Source: Psychromonas sp. MME1
Lineage (GTDB): Bacteria; Pseudomonadota; Gammaproteobacteria; Enterobacterales; Psychromonadaceae
Length of the DNA: 64,000 bases
Reading direction: 5' to 3'
NCBI RefSeq assembly: GCF_041080865.1
Contig: NZ_CP160906.1
Span: 3,371,629 to 3,435,628 of the forward strand
How positions within the stretch are numbered: position 1 is the first letter of the stretch; every line of letters starts with the position of its first letter. Below the pieces are notes generated by a model. The model worked only from the letters and a program-made list of their open reading frames with translations, did not search any database and had not been told where the DNA came from. The position numbers were made by a program, and so were the translations under genes. This document shows, in pieces, positions 39,020 through 47,985 of this stretch.

Positions 39020-39964
39020 GTGGAGTTAAAAAAATCTCAGATTCATTGCAAAAGTCATGGACATCCTTGTGCTGAGCAAATGTCCTTAGTACTTGACGCA
39101 TTGCCTGATCCTGCCTTTTTATTATCACGTAGTGGTAAATATTTGGCTGTGTATGGTGGTAAAGATACCCGTTATTACCATGATGGAACTGGCTTGGTGG
39201 GGTCCTATATATCGGACTTAGTGAAAACAGAAAAGGCCAACTGGTTTATTGAAAAAATTACGGAAGCTTTGCGAAGCAGGGCATTGTTAATCGCAGAATA
39301 CGAGTTGAGTAGTCGTGATGTGAAAGGATTATCGGATGAAGGCCCGAGTGAGGTTGTCTGGTTCGAGGGACGTATCCAAGCGCTCGATTTCCTTATCAAT
39401 GATGAAGAGGTTGTATTATGGGTTGCCAGTAATATTTCTAGGCGGCATGCCTTGGAAATGCAACTGCGAGAGCTTAGCAATAAAGATCAGCTTACCGCTC
39501 TTTTTAATCGCAGGAAGCTAGAAAAAGACCTCACATCGCAGTTTGAAGAGTTTATTCGTTATAAAAGACCTACCTCTATTTTAATTTTCGACCTAGATAA
39601 TTTAAAGCAGATAAATGATACCAATGGCCATCATGTCGGCGATCAAGCGATTATTGCCATCGCTAATACCTGCCGTGCACAGTTAAGGAAAAACGATATA
39701 GCTTATCGTTTGGGAGGTGATGAATTTGTCCTTGTTCTGCCTAATCTTGACTTGCATGAGGCAATGCAATTTGCGAGTCGATTACATGAACGTTTTAATG
39801 CGGCACTTAAAAATTTTAGTTTTGCAGGAAAATACGCGACCGTCAGTATGGGGGGGGCCACTATTTCATCTCTTGATAACTCCCATGAAAACACACTAAA
39901 ACGGGCTGATGGCGCTTTGTACCAAGCTAAACGCAATGGCAAGAATCGTGTTCAATTTGCCTAG
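39020..39964 (+). CDS. PAS-GGDEF diguanylate cyclase
   Basis: This protein of about 314 residues makes cyclic di-GMP from GTP. GTG 39020 is chosen because AAGGGA lies nine bases upstream; a TTG at 38993 has no site. A PAS-like sensory part (about 18-140; LVLDALPDPAFLLSRSGKYLAVYGG) is followed by the GGDEF domain (about 150-314) with an intact GGDEF at 232-236. An inhibitory I-site RKND lies five residues before it. No membrane helix is predicted, so it is probably cytoplasmic. The next gene encodes a second diguanylate cyclase 16 bases downstream, so the two are likely co-transcribed. Confidence 0.88.
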   Translation: MELKKSQIHCKSHGHPCAEQMSLVLDALPDPAFLLSRSGKYLAVYGGKDTRYYHDGTGLVGSYISDLVKTEKANWFIEKITEALRSRALLIAEYELSSRDVKGLSDEGPSEVVWFEGRIQALDFLINDEEVVLWVASNISRRHALEMQLRELSNKDQLTALFNRRKLEKDLTSQFEEFIRYKRPTSILIFDLDNLKQINDTNGHHVGDQAIIAIANTCRAQLRKNDIAYRLGGDEFVLVLPNLDLHEAMQFASRLHERFNAALKNFSFAGKYATVSMGGATISSLDNSHENTLKRADGALYQAKRNGKNRVQFA

Positions 39965-39980
39965 GGACTGTTGAAAATTT

Positions 39981-41140
39981 ATGCGTTGCTTTCAAACCGC
40001 ATTCAAATCTAATTTACTAACAATGACAATGTGTATGATGAATATTGTCATTGCGATTGTGATTTCTAGTTTTTTGGCATTCTTCTACCAGTTGTTCATC
40101 GCTACGCTTGAGAAAGAAAAAATGAAGCAGGCTAAAAGCAATGCAGAGTCAGCCATTGTGACCATTCAATTTTTTTATGATTTGGTGTTAGAGGAAAAAT
40201 TGGATAGCCTTACCGCGAAGGAGTATGCCAAGGATGTTTTACACGATATTCGCTTTGGTAAAATGGGATATATCTGGATAAATAGCGGTGAAGGGGTGCT
40301 ATTAATGCAACCTAATACCCCTCAATTAGTTGGTCTTAATCAACTAGACCGGACGGATATTAAAGGAAACTTTATTTTCAAACAATTTATAACGGAGGCT
40401 AAAAAAGGCGGCGGCTGGGTTAATTATTATTGGCCTAAACCGGGGGGGGAAACCGACTATTTAAAAATTTCCTATGTTGCTTATTTTGAGCCGTGGGATT
40501 GGGTAGTTGGGACGGGGGAGTATCTTGATGAAATGCAAGGCAATATATTAAGTGTTGTTTTTAATGCCTCTGCTTGGTTGTTGTCTGCTTTTATTGCTTT
40601 TGTCGTTATTCTATTTTTGGCTATTAATTATTACATTAGACAGTTAAGGGAAAACTCCTGTCATGACGGCCTAACCCTATTATATAACAAGCGCTTTCTG
40701 ACGGAAATGCTCCCTAGAATATTAAAAAAACAGTTACGTCTTAGCGACCAACAGCTTGTTGTAACCTTCATTGATATTGACCATTTTAAGCAGATTAATG
40801 ACGCCTATGGACATGATTATGGCGATAGGGTTTTAAAAAATTTGGCTGCATTGATAACGAATAAGACAAGGCCCGATGATTACTGCATTAGATATGGGGG
40901 CGAAGAGTTTGTTATTGTCGGTTTTTATCAGAACAAAGAATCGGCCTTTCATGCAATGAACGACTGCGGAAGGCTGTCTCTCGGATGGTGTGCTTTACTA
41001 AGAAAAAAAAATTCTCGATTACCATTAGTGCCGGTATTGCAATTCATGATAATAAAAATGACTTTGATGTCACGATGAAACAGGCTGATGAAATGCTTTA
41101 TCTTTCTAAAAAATCGGGACGAAACTGCACTTCATTATAA
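39981..41140 (+). pseudogene. Membrane Cache-GGDEF diguanylate cyclase, frameshifted in the C-terminal part
   Basis: This is a membrane-bound diguanylate cyclase. The first helix is at about residues 14-41, followed by a periplasmic single-Cache sensor (about 42-190; GKMGYIWINSGEG, DWVVGTGEYLDEM), a second helix (about 192-218), then a GGDEF domain. The active site is YGGEEF, with an RPDD I-site upstream. Around 40954-40957 the frame breaks; with one base restored the protein reads NERLRKAVSRMV, SITISAGIAIHD and on to a stop at 41138-41140, about 386 residues. Without it the last 40 residues of the catalytic domain are wrong. Partner or rival of the preceding cytoplasmic cyclase. Confidence 0.85.
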
Positions 41141-41258
41141 TGTAATAATTATTAAGTGGTTAATTGCAAATGGTTAATGTATTAATCTGCTGTCGTTGCT
41201 ATAAATGCCAAGCGCTTATATTGATAAGCTTCTACTCATTCATTAAAAAGGATACGCC

Positions 41259-41627
41259 ATGATTGATTTTGACAATAAAGGTTTTTTTAAATTAAAACAA
41301 AAGTCTGAATATGCTGAAAAGGTACAAGAGCTATTATTAGAAGATGAGCGAATCATTGATGCGTACAAATCGATGCGAGATGGGGTGGTCTTCACCAGTA
41401 AACGTATTATTGCGATTAATGTACAAGGAATAACGGGCAGTAAAAAAGATTTTACCTCTTTACCCTACAAAAATATTGTTGCTTATTCCGTGGAAACATC
41501 GGGAACATTTGACATTGATGCTGAATTAGAAATATATTTTTCTGCAATTGGTAAGGTGAAATTTGAATTTACCGGCAAAACATCCATTTTGGAAATTTCT
41601 AAAGTCATATCGGGTTACGTATTGTAA
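41259..41627 (+). CDS. Bacterial PH-domain protein
   Basis: This 122-residue protein fills one bacterial pleckstrin-homology fold (bPH, YvbH-like). Seen are FFKLKQKSEYAEKV at the start, then the strands GVVFTSKRIIAINVQG, SLPYKNIVAYSVETSG and ELEIYFSAIGKVKFEFTG, ending in a C-terminal helix. No membrane segment is present. The family is abundant in bacteria and without a settled role. A stable 8-bp G/C hairpin follows at 41650-41671 before convergent mutS. Confidence 0.8.
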   Translation: MIDFDNKGFFKLKQKSEYAEKVQELLLEDERIIDAYKSMRDGVVFTSKRIIAINVQGITGSKKDFTSLPYKNIVAYSVETSGTFDIDAELEIYFSAIGKVKFEFTGKTSILEISKVISGYVL

Positions 41628-41649
41628 TCGTTGACCATTTTAATGCGTT

Positions 41650-41671
41650 GGGGGAGATATGACTCTCCCCC
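41650..41671. terminator. GC hairpin between PH-domain gene and mutS
   Basis: The perfect inverted repeat GGGGGAGA / TCTCCCCC has a 6-base loop. There is no clear T tract, so termination may be weak or assisted. Convergent location supports the role. Confidence 0.5.
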
Positions 41672-41681
41672 ATTTGCAACA

Positions 41682-44252
41682 TTACAGCATATCCCGTAAT
41701 TGATAGATTAATGCCAATGCTTTTTTCGGCGTTAATTCATCGGGATCAATCTCTCCAAGCGTTGTTAACACAGGGTTTTTTGCTGCCTCTGTAAAGTTCA
41801 TAACCGTTTGTTCTGGTATGGCTGGATGGTTTGCCATTACGGGGGCACCTAACTCCAATTGTTGCAGCTTACGTTTAGCATTGTTGACTACCTCTTTCGG
41901 GACGCCCGCTAATGAGGCAACCTGTAAACCATAACTTTTATTTGCCGCTCCTTCCTGTACAGCATGTAAAAAGGCAATGTTATCATCATGCTCTACGGCA
42001 TCCAGGTGGACATTAACGAGCTCGGGAATGGTCTCTGGTAGTTTGGTTAGTTCAAAGTAGTGGGTTGCAAAAAGTGTATAGGCTTGGATCTTTTTGGCTA
42101 ACTGTTCCGCACATGCCCATGCCAGTGATAAACCATCAAAGGTGCTGGTACCACGCCCGATCTCATCCATTAAGACTAAACTATTGCTCGTTGCATTATG
42201 AAGAATATTAGCGGTTTCCGTCATCTCAACCATAAAAGTTGATCGCCCGCTAGCAAGGTCATCGGATGCTCCAATACGGGTAAATATTCTATCCACTGGG
42301 CCAATTTTTGCACTTTGGGCTGGGATGTAACTGCCGATGTGTGCCATCAATACCATCAGCGCGACTTGGCGCATATAGGTCGATTTCCCCCCCATATTGG
42401 GTCCCGTTATGATAAGCATGCGACGCTGTTCATTAAGGCTAATAGGGTTCGCAATAAAGGGGGTTTTACTGACTTGCTCTACCACTGGGTGGCGTCCCTC
42501 TTCAATATAGATACCGTTTTCGGCTTGCAAGGATGGACGAACATAATTAAGTGTTAATGCACGTTCAGCAAGATTATTTAATACATCTAATTCAGCTAAT
42601 GCTTGTGCAGTGAATTGCAATTTTTGTAGATGCGGTAAAAGTAGATCAAGTAACTCTTCGTAGAGTTTTTTCTCAAGTGCGAGTGCTTTACCTTGGCTCG
42701 ATAGGACTTTATCTTCGTGCTCTTTAAGCTCAGGAATAATAAAACGTTCGGTATTTTTTAAGGTTTGTCGACGCACATAGTGGATCGGTACGATATCCGA
42801 TTGTGCGCGACTTGTTTCAATATAATAACCGTGGACGCGGTTATAGCCGACTTTTAAGGTCGCAATACCCGTGGCTTGCCGCTCTCTTATTTCTAATTGT
42901 TCCAGGTAATCGGTCGCCCCTTCTGCGAGGTTACGCCATTGATCTAGTTCGGCATTATAGCCCTGTGCGATAACACCGCCATCACGAATGATAACGGGAG
43001 GATTATCAATAATCGCTTTTTCTAATAGCTCTAAGAGTTCTGGATAGGTGCCCATCTCTTTACTTAATTTCACGACCAATTCAGAGGGCATATCGGCGAT
43101 TAAGTGTTGCAGTTCTGGTAGTAATGCAAAGGCACAGCGTAAACGTGTTAAATCACGCGGGCGTGCCGTGCGCAGTGCTAAGCGTGCAATAACGCGTTCC
43201 ACATCCCCAATCTGTTTTAATGGTGCAGCTAAATCGTCAGTTAACTCTAAATCAATTAAGGTTTGAATCATCGTTTGGCGATAATTCAAGGTATTAAAGT
43301 TACGGATGGGCTGGTGGATCCAACGTTTTAATAAACGGCTACCCATAGGAGTTACTGTCTGATCAAGTACCTGAGCGAGGGTATTATCAAAACCACCAGA
43401 AAGATTTTGCGTTAACTCTAAATTTTTACGTGTTGCCGCATCTAAAATGACACTATCAATATTTTGTTCAAGTTTAATGGACTGGATATGCGGTAGTGCG
43501 GTGCGTTGCGTATCTTTGATATATTGGAGTAATGCGCCTGCTGCGCATAGCGCGACTTCCGCTTTTTCAACGCCGAAACCGATGAGATCTTTAGTTGAAA
43601 ATTGTTGTGTTAATATTTTTTTGCTAGTGGCTAATTCAAATTCCCATTCTGGACGACGGCGAATTGTCGTGAGATGGTCAATTAATGCTATTTCGGTAAA
43701 ATTTTCAGGATAAAGTAATTCTGCCGGGTTCAGTCGTTGTAACTCAGCCTGTAATGTTTCTCGCTGTTCAAATTGATTGATAATGAAGCGTCCACTGCCA
43801 ATATCCAAAGAGGCGATGGCAAAGGTTTCTTGATGTTGGTAAACCGCACATAACAAATTGTCTTGGCGGTCATCAAGCAGCGCTTCATCGGTGATTGTGC
43901 CGGGGGTGATAATGCGGACAATTTTGCGCTCAACGGGTCCTTTAGAGGTCGCTGGATCACCTATTTGCTCACAAATTGCAATTGATTCACCCATGGCAAT
44001 TAATTTTGCTAAATAACCTTCTACACTATGATATGGAACGCCTGCCATTGGTATAGCGTTACCGCCTGTTTTACCACGTTGTGTTAGGGATATTCCTAAT
44101 AGTTGTGAAGCCTTGCGTGCATCATCAAAAAAAAGTTCATAAAAGTCGCCCATCCGATAAAATAGAAGAGTGTCGGGCACTTCACTTTTGATGGTTAAAA
44201 ATTGTTGCATCATCGGGGTATGTTGTTGTAACTCTTGTGCCGTTAGCTTCAT
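41682..44252 (-). CDS. mutS: DNA mismatch repair protein MutS
   Basis: MutS recognises mismatches and starts methyl-directed repair with MutL. The 856-residue protein starts with the mismatch-binding domain containing RMGDFYELF (the Phe-x-Glu motif) and ends with the ATPase domain. Walker A is [14 protein letters not shown], and Walker B is [16 protein letters not shown] with GLSLAWA. Connector, lever and clamp domains lie between. The length equals that of E. coli MutS (853). The gene is divergent from pncC and starts the Vibrio-like mutS-recA block. Confidence 0.97.
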   Translation of the reverse strand: MKLTAQELQQHTPMMQQFLTIKSEVPDTLLFYRMGDFYELFFDDARKASQLLGISLTQRGKTGGNAIPMAGVPYHSVEGYLAKLIAMGESIAICEQIGDPATSKGPVERKIVRIITPGTITDEALLDDRQDNLLCAVYQHQETFAIASLDIGSGRFIINQFEQRETLQAELQRLNPAELLYPENFTEIALIDHLTTIRRRPEWEFELATSKKILTQQFSTKDLIGFGVEKAEVALCAAGALLQYIKDTQRTALPHIQSIKLEQNIDSVILDAATRKNLELTQNLSGGFDNTLAQVLDQTVTPMGSRLLKRWIHQPIRNFNTLNYRQTMIQTLIDLELTDDLAAPLKQIGDVERVIARLALRTARPRDLTRLRCAFALLPELQHLIADMPSELVVKLSKEMGTYPELLELLEKAIIDNPPVIIRDGGVIAQGYNAELDQWRNLAEGATDYLEQLEIRERQATGIATLKVGYNRVHGYYIETSRAQSDIVPIHYVRRQTLKNTERFIIPELKEHEDKVLSSQGKALALEKKLYEELLDLLLPHLQKLQFTAQALAELDVLNNLAERALTLNYVRPSLQAENGIYIEEGRHPVVEQVSKTPFIANPISLNEQRRMLIITGPNMGGKSTYMRQVALMVLMAHIGSYIPAQSAKIGPVDRIFTRIGASDDLASGRSTFMVEMTETANILHNATSNSLVLMDEIGRGTSTFDGLSLAWACAEQLAKKIQAYTLFATHYFELTKLPETIPELVNVHLDAVEHDDNIAFLHAVQEGAANKSYGLQVASLAGVPKEVVNNAKRKLQQLELGAPVMANHPAIPEQTVMNFTEAAKNPVLTTLGEIDPDELTPKKALALIYQLRDML

Positions 44253-44293
44253 AATGAATACACTTAATCAAAATTAATTGGTGGAGAAAAACT

Positions 44294-44783
44294 ATGCTTA
44301 CTGAAAAAACCGTGCAAGAACTTGCGCAAGTATTAGGTGAAAAACTTACCCAAGCAGGGTTTGTTGTCGCCACTGCTGAATCCTGTACCGGTGGAGGCGT
44401 AGCATACGCTATTACGGAAATTTCTGGAAGTTCGTTATGGTTTGATCGCAGCTTTGTTACCTATAGTAATGCAGCTAAAACAGAGATGCTTGGTGTAGAT
44501 TATGATTTGATCCATGAAGTTGGCGCAGTATCTGAACAGGTTGTAGAGCAGATGGCTATCGGTGCAGTGCAACATTCCGATGCCGATATAGCCGTCGCTA
44601 TTAGCGGTATTGCAGGGCCTGATGGTGGTAGTTTAGAAAAACCTGGTTGGCACTGTCTGCATCTCTTGGTATAACGCTCATTCCGGTAGCAAAACGGCAA
44701 GTTATCTGTTTGTCGGAGATCGTTCCGATATACGAGTTCAGGCGATACGTCTTGCATTACATGGTCTGATCGAAATTATTTAA
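44294..44783 (+). pseudogene. pncC: Nicotinamide-nucleotide amidase, frameshifted by one extra base
   Basis: PncC (CinA C-terminal family) deamidates nicotinamide mononucleotide in NAD salvage. The open part shows VATAESCTGGGVAYAIT, FVTYSNAAKTEMLGV and AISGIAGPDGGS. It ends abnormally at 44674 after GSLEKP. If one G of the pair near 44645-44646 is removed, it reads VGTVCISWYNA and SYLFVGDRSDIR to a stop at 44781-44783, giving 162 residues, the usual length for this family. The only clear insertion among the frameshifts in the window. Located between mutS and recA, as in Vibrio. Confidence 0.87.
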
Positions 44784-44801
44784 AAGAAATGCAAAAAAAA
44801 C

Positions 44802-44829
44802 TTGATACTGTATAGTTGGACAGTATACT
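44802..44829 (+). promoter_or_regulatory. recA promoter
   Basis: TTGATA at 44802-44807 and TATACT at 44824-44829 are separated by 16 bases. The spacer coincides exactly with the first LexA box, as in the E. coli recA promoter, where the box follows TTGATA directly. Confidence 0.82.
44808..44823. promoter_or_regulatory. LexA (SOS) box 1 of recA
   Basis: CTGT-ATAGTTGG-ACAG is a full match to the CTGT-N8-ACAG consensus. It fills the -35/-10 spacer, so bound LexA would block RNA polymerase. Confidence 0.9.
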
Positions 44830-44843
44830 GTTTGGTTATACAG
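44828..44843. promoter_or_regulatory. LexA (SOS) box 2 of recA
   Basis: CTGT-TTGGTTAT-ACAG is also a full match. It overlaps the end of the -10 and the likely start point, centred 20 bases (about two helical turns) from box 1, a spacing that would allow cooperative binding. Confidence 0.88.
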
Positions 44844-44871
44844 TAAGGCACCTATTTTATTTGGAGAACAC

Positions 44872-45918
44872 ATGAGTCAGGATACAAACAAAGATAAAGC
44901 ATTAGCTGCAGCACTTGGTCAGATTGAAAAGCAATTTGGTAAAGGATCAATTATGCGTTTAGGCGATGGTTCAGCGGCAATGATGGAGATTGAATCTGTT
45001 TCAACTGGCTCACTCGGTTTAGATGTCGCATTGGGTATAGGCGGATTACCATTTGGACGTGTTGTGGAAATTTATGGCCCAGAAAGTTCAGGTAAAACTA
45101 CATTAACATTACAAGTGATTGCCGAAGCGCAAAAAATGGGTAAAACCTGTGCCTTTATTGACGCGGAACATGCACTTGACCCTATCTATGCTAAAAAATT
45201 AGGTGTCGATACTGATAGTTTACTTATTTCTCAGCCAGATACCGGCGAGCAAGCACTCGAAATTTGTGACATGTTAGTCCGTTCGGGCGCGGTCAACGTG
45301 GTGATTATTGACTCCGTTGCAGCTTTGACACCCAAAGCTGAAATAGAAGGGGATATGGGTGATTCACACATGGGCCTACAGGCTCGTTTGATGTCACAAG
45401 CATTACGTAAATTAACGGGTAATATTAAGCAAACAAACTGCTTGGTTATCTTTATCAACCAGATTCGTATGAAAATAGGTGTGATGTTTGGTAACCCTGA
45501 AACAACAACCGGTGGTAATGCACTTAAATTTTATGCCTCGGTGCGCTTAGATATTCGTCGTATTGGCGCAATTAAAGATGGTGATGAAATAACTGGTAAT
45601 GAAACTCGCGTTAAGGTTGTTAAGAATAAAGTATCTCCACCGTTTAAAGAGGCTAATTTTCAAATTCTATATGGCGAGGGTATTAATCATACCGGTGAAC
45701 TTGTTGACCTTGGTGTTAAACTTGATTTTGTCGAAAAATCAGGATCTTGGTATGCTTATAATGGGACTAAAATTGGTCAAGGTAAGAATAATGCCTGTAA
45801 TTATTTGCGAGAAAATCCGGAAATTGCTAAAGAACTTGATACGAGAATACGTGAAGCGTTAATGCCGAAGGTTGAGAAAACGGAAAAAGCGCCAGGAAAA
45901 GAGGCCATCACAGAGTAA
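44872..45918 (+). CDS. recA: Recombinase RecA
   Basis: RecA forms filaments on single-stranded DNA, drives strand exchange and triggers LexA self-cleavage. The 348-residue protein has Walker [11 protein letters not shown], Walker [11 protein letters not shown], the MAW-type motif, loop L1 ([25 protein letters not shown] region) and loop L2 ([17 protein letters not shown]). The tail is acidic with many glutamates. A TTTGGAG site precedes the ATG. A stem-loop at 45931-45958 follows. recX, often the next gene, is absent; an MscS channel gene follows instead. Confidence 0.98.
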   Translation: MSQDTNKDKALAAALGQIEKQFGKGSIMRLGDGSAAMMEIESVSTGSLGLDVALGIGGLPFGRVVEIYGPESSGKTTLTLQVIAEAQKMGKTCAFIDAEHALDPIYAKKLGVDTDSLLISQPDTGEQALEICDMLVRSGAVNVVIIDSVAALTPKAEIEGDMGDSHMGLQARLMSQALRKLTGNIKQTNCLVIFINQIRMKIGVMFGNPETTTGGNALKFYASVRLDIRRIGAIKDGDEITGNETRVKVVKNKVSPPFKEANFQILYGEGINHTGELVDLGVKLDFVEKSGSWYAYNGTKIGQGKNNACNYLRENPEIAKELDTRIREALMPKVEKTEKAPGKEAITE

Positions 45919-45930
45919 TAACTGTTTTAA

Positions 45931-45958
45931 ACATAGGCGTGATAGGTCACGCCTATGT
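45931..45958 (+). terminator. Stem-loop after recA
   Basis: The perfect 12-bp stem ACATAGGCGTGA / TCACGCCTATGT has a 4-base loop, 12 bases after the recA stop. The T tract is weak (TTGTATAT), so it may be an inefficient terminator or a stabilising 3' structure. Confidence 0.65.
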
Positions 45959-46136
45959 TGTATATAAATTTGCTATTCATTGCTCTAAGCCGCATAACCT
46001 TCTTATTACCACACACTCTTTTTTACGCTTTATAAAAATCAGTCATGCCCCTCATAAATTGTAAATGGTTTGCACATTTTCTACGATCTAGCCTAAAATT
46101 GTTATCTATGCGATTCTTAATAGTTGATGGAAGACG

Positions 46137-47750
46137 ATGAAAAATAGCCACTTTTACCTAATATTAACCCTCTTTTTTTGTTCCTTTTCGCTGTTTGCAG
46201 AAGATTCTGACCTCTTCTATGAAACACAATCTTCATTATCGTTACAGCTTGCCGAAATTGAAAGAGCAGATGATGCCGATAAATCATTTTTAGAGGATGT
46301 GTTAAGGCGCAAAAACAGTGCCTTTAGGGAGCAAATTGCCCCGCTAGTTAAAACTGAATTGCATGATCAACAGTTAAATAAGATTGTTATGATGCAATTG
46401 AAGCTGCTAGAGGCGTTATTATCGCAGGGGCATCATCAGTTAACGGATTTGATGAAAAAAAGCCGTCAAGTAAGTGGTGATGATCGGCTTGAATATATAC
46501 TGCAGGCACAAAAACGTAGTAATACGATGGACATTGACTATCAGCAGCTCGCACAGACCTTGCAGTGGGCTGATCTGCGTAAAATGGAAGTCGTTGATGA
46601 TGCAAAGATGATGCATGATGAGCTGGTAAAAAGAGCTGATTTTTTAACCAATACTATTTTATATATCCGTTCACAACAAGAGTACATCGAACGTCGCTTA
46701 AAACTTGTTAGTCAGGAAGACGCCGCAGAGTTACACCTGGATATGGCTCGTTATAGAGAGCGTATTGGTATGCTTGTGGTCAGTTTAAGTAAAAGTGTTG
46801 AGCTGATGGGTGCGTTGGATATTGATAGTACCGAATATAAGCAGTTACTGCTTTCTGTCACTGGGGATATCAATGCCGATGTATTAGATTATGATGTGGC
46901 ATTAGGGATCTTTGATGAGTGGGTAACTAACTTTAAAGCGTGGCTTTTTGATAATTCGCCTTCCATTGTCGTTAAATCATTTATTTTTGTTTTTATCTTG
47001 TATATCGCGCATTTATTTTCAAAAACGTTGAAAAAAATTGTGCGTAAAAGCATCGTACATTCGAAGATGGATATCAGTGTCTTGATGCAGGACTTTTTCT
47101 CTTCGATTATATCTAAAATGATCATGTTCATCGGCCTGCTGGTGGCTTTATCGCAATTGGGTATCGAATTGGCCCCCTTGTTAACTGGCTTCGGTGTCGC
47201 GGGGTTAATCATCGGTTTTGCATTACAGGATACGCTATCAAATTTCGCTTCTGGGTTGATGATCTTAATTTATCGTCCCTATGATGTTGGTGATATGGTT
47301 AAAGTCGCTGGGTTTCAGGGCATAGTGAAAAATATGAGCTTGGTCTCTACTACAATTCAAACTGTTGATAATCAACGTTTAATTATTCCAAATAATAAAA
47401 TTTGGGGAGATGTGATTAATAATATTACCGTTGAGAAAGTGCGTCGTATCGATCTGGTGTTTGGGATTGGTTATTCAGACGATATTGATAAAGCTAAAAA
47501 AGTATTAACAGAGATATTAACTGAACATGAAAAAGTGCTGGATACGCCAGCAGCGGTGGTTAAATTGCATACATTAAACACCTCTTCAGTCGATTTTGTG
47601 GTTCGTCCTTGGGTGAAAACGGATGATTACTGGAATGTTTACTGGGATATTACAGAAAGTGTGAAGAAGCGTTTTGATCAGGAAAATATTTCCATCCCAT
47701 TCCCACAACAGGATGTACATTTGTATAAGCATGAAATTAGCGAGTTATGA
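46137..47750 (+). CDS. MscS-family mechanosensitive channel with extended N-terminus
   Basis: This 537-residue protein has a signal peptide (MKNSHFYLILTLFFCSFSLFAED), an extended soluble periplasmic, coiled-coil-rich region (about 25-270) and then the MscS core. Hydrophobic helices lie near residues 280-300, 320-340 and 345-375, with the pore helix GVAGLIIGFALQDTLSNFASG. The MscS beta domain (YDVGDMVKVAG) and a C-terminal vestibule-like part (INNITVEKVRRIDLVFGIGYSDDIDKAK) follow. Such channels release solutes on hypo-osmotic shock. The periplasmic extension resembles that of MscK/MscM relatives but is shorter. It is a single gene between recA and alaS. Confidence 0.87.
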   Translation: MKNSHFYLILTLFFCSFSLFAEDSDLFYETQSSLSLQLAEIERADDADKSFLEDVLRRKNSAFREQIAPLVKTELHDQQLNKIVMMQLKLLEALLSQGHHQLTDLMKKSRQVSGDDRLEYILQAQKRSNTMDIDYQQLAQTLQWADLRKMEVVDDAKMMHDELVKRADFLTNTILYIRSQQEYIERRLKLVSQEDAAELHLDMARYRERIGMLVVSLSKSVELMGALDIDSTEYKQLLLSVTGDINADVLDYDVALGIFDEWVTNFKAWLFDNSPSIVVKSFIFVFILYIAHLFSKTLKKIVRKSIVHSKMDISVLMQDFFSSIISKMIMFIGLLVALSQLGIELAPLLTGFGVAGLIIGFALQDTLSNFASGLMILIYRPYDVGDMVKVAGFQGIVKNMSLVSTTIQTVDNQRLIIPNNKIWGDVINNITVEKVRRIDLVFGIGYSDDIDKAKKVLTEILTEHEKVLDTPAAVVKLHTLNTSSVDFVVRPWVKTDDYWNVYWDITESVKKRFDQENISIPFPQQDVHLYKHEISEL

Positions 47751-47777
47751 TTATCCTTTGTCGATAGTTCCTCGAAA

Positions 47778-47808
47778 GCCTTGCCTAGGAATTTATCTAG
47801 GTAAGGCA
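47778..47808. terminator. Hairpin after the MscS gene
   Basis: GCCTTGCCTAG / CTAGGTAAGGC forms a stable stem with a short AT-rich loop, 28 bases after the stop codon. No T tract is apparent. Confidence 0.5.
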
Positions 47809-47985
47809 TACAGCCCGTTATAATTTTTACTTCGTCGTAACAATTACTTGAAATTAAATAAAAGTGATGTAGATCGATACTTTCCACTCTTCTAGCTCCG
47901 TGTTATATTGGCAGCCTTTAAAATTTAACCCATTTGCTGTTTTATTGAACGCTTGTAAAGTAGCGAACTAGATTTGGAATCACTC

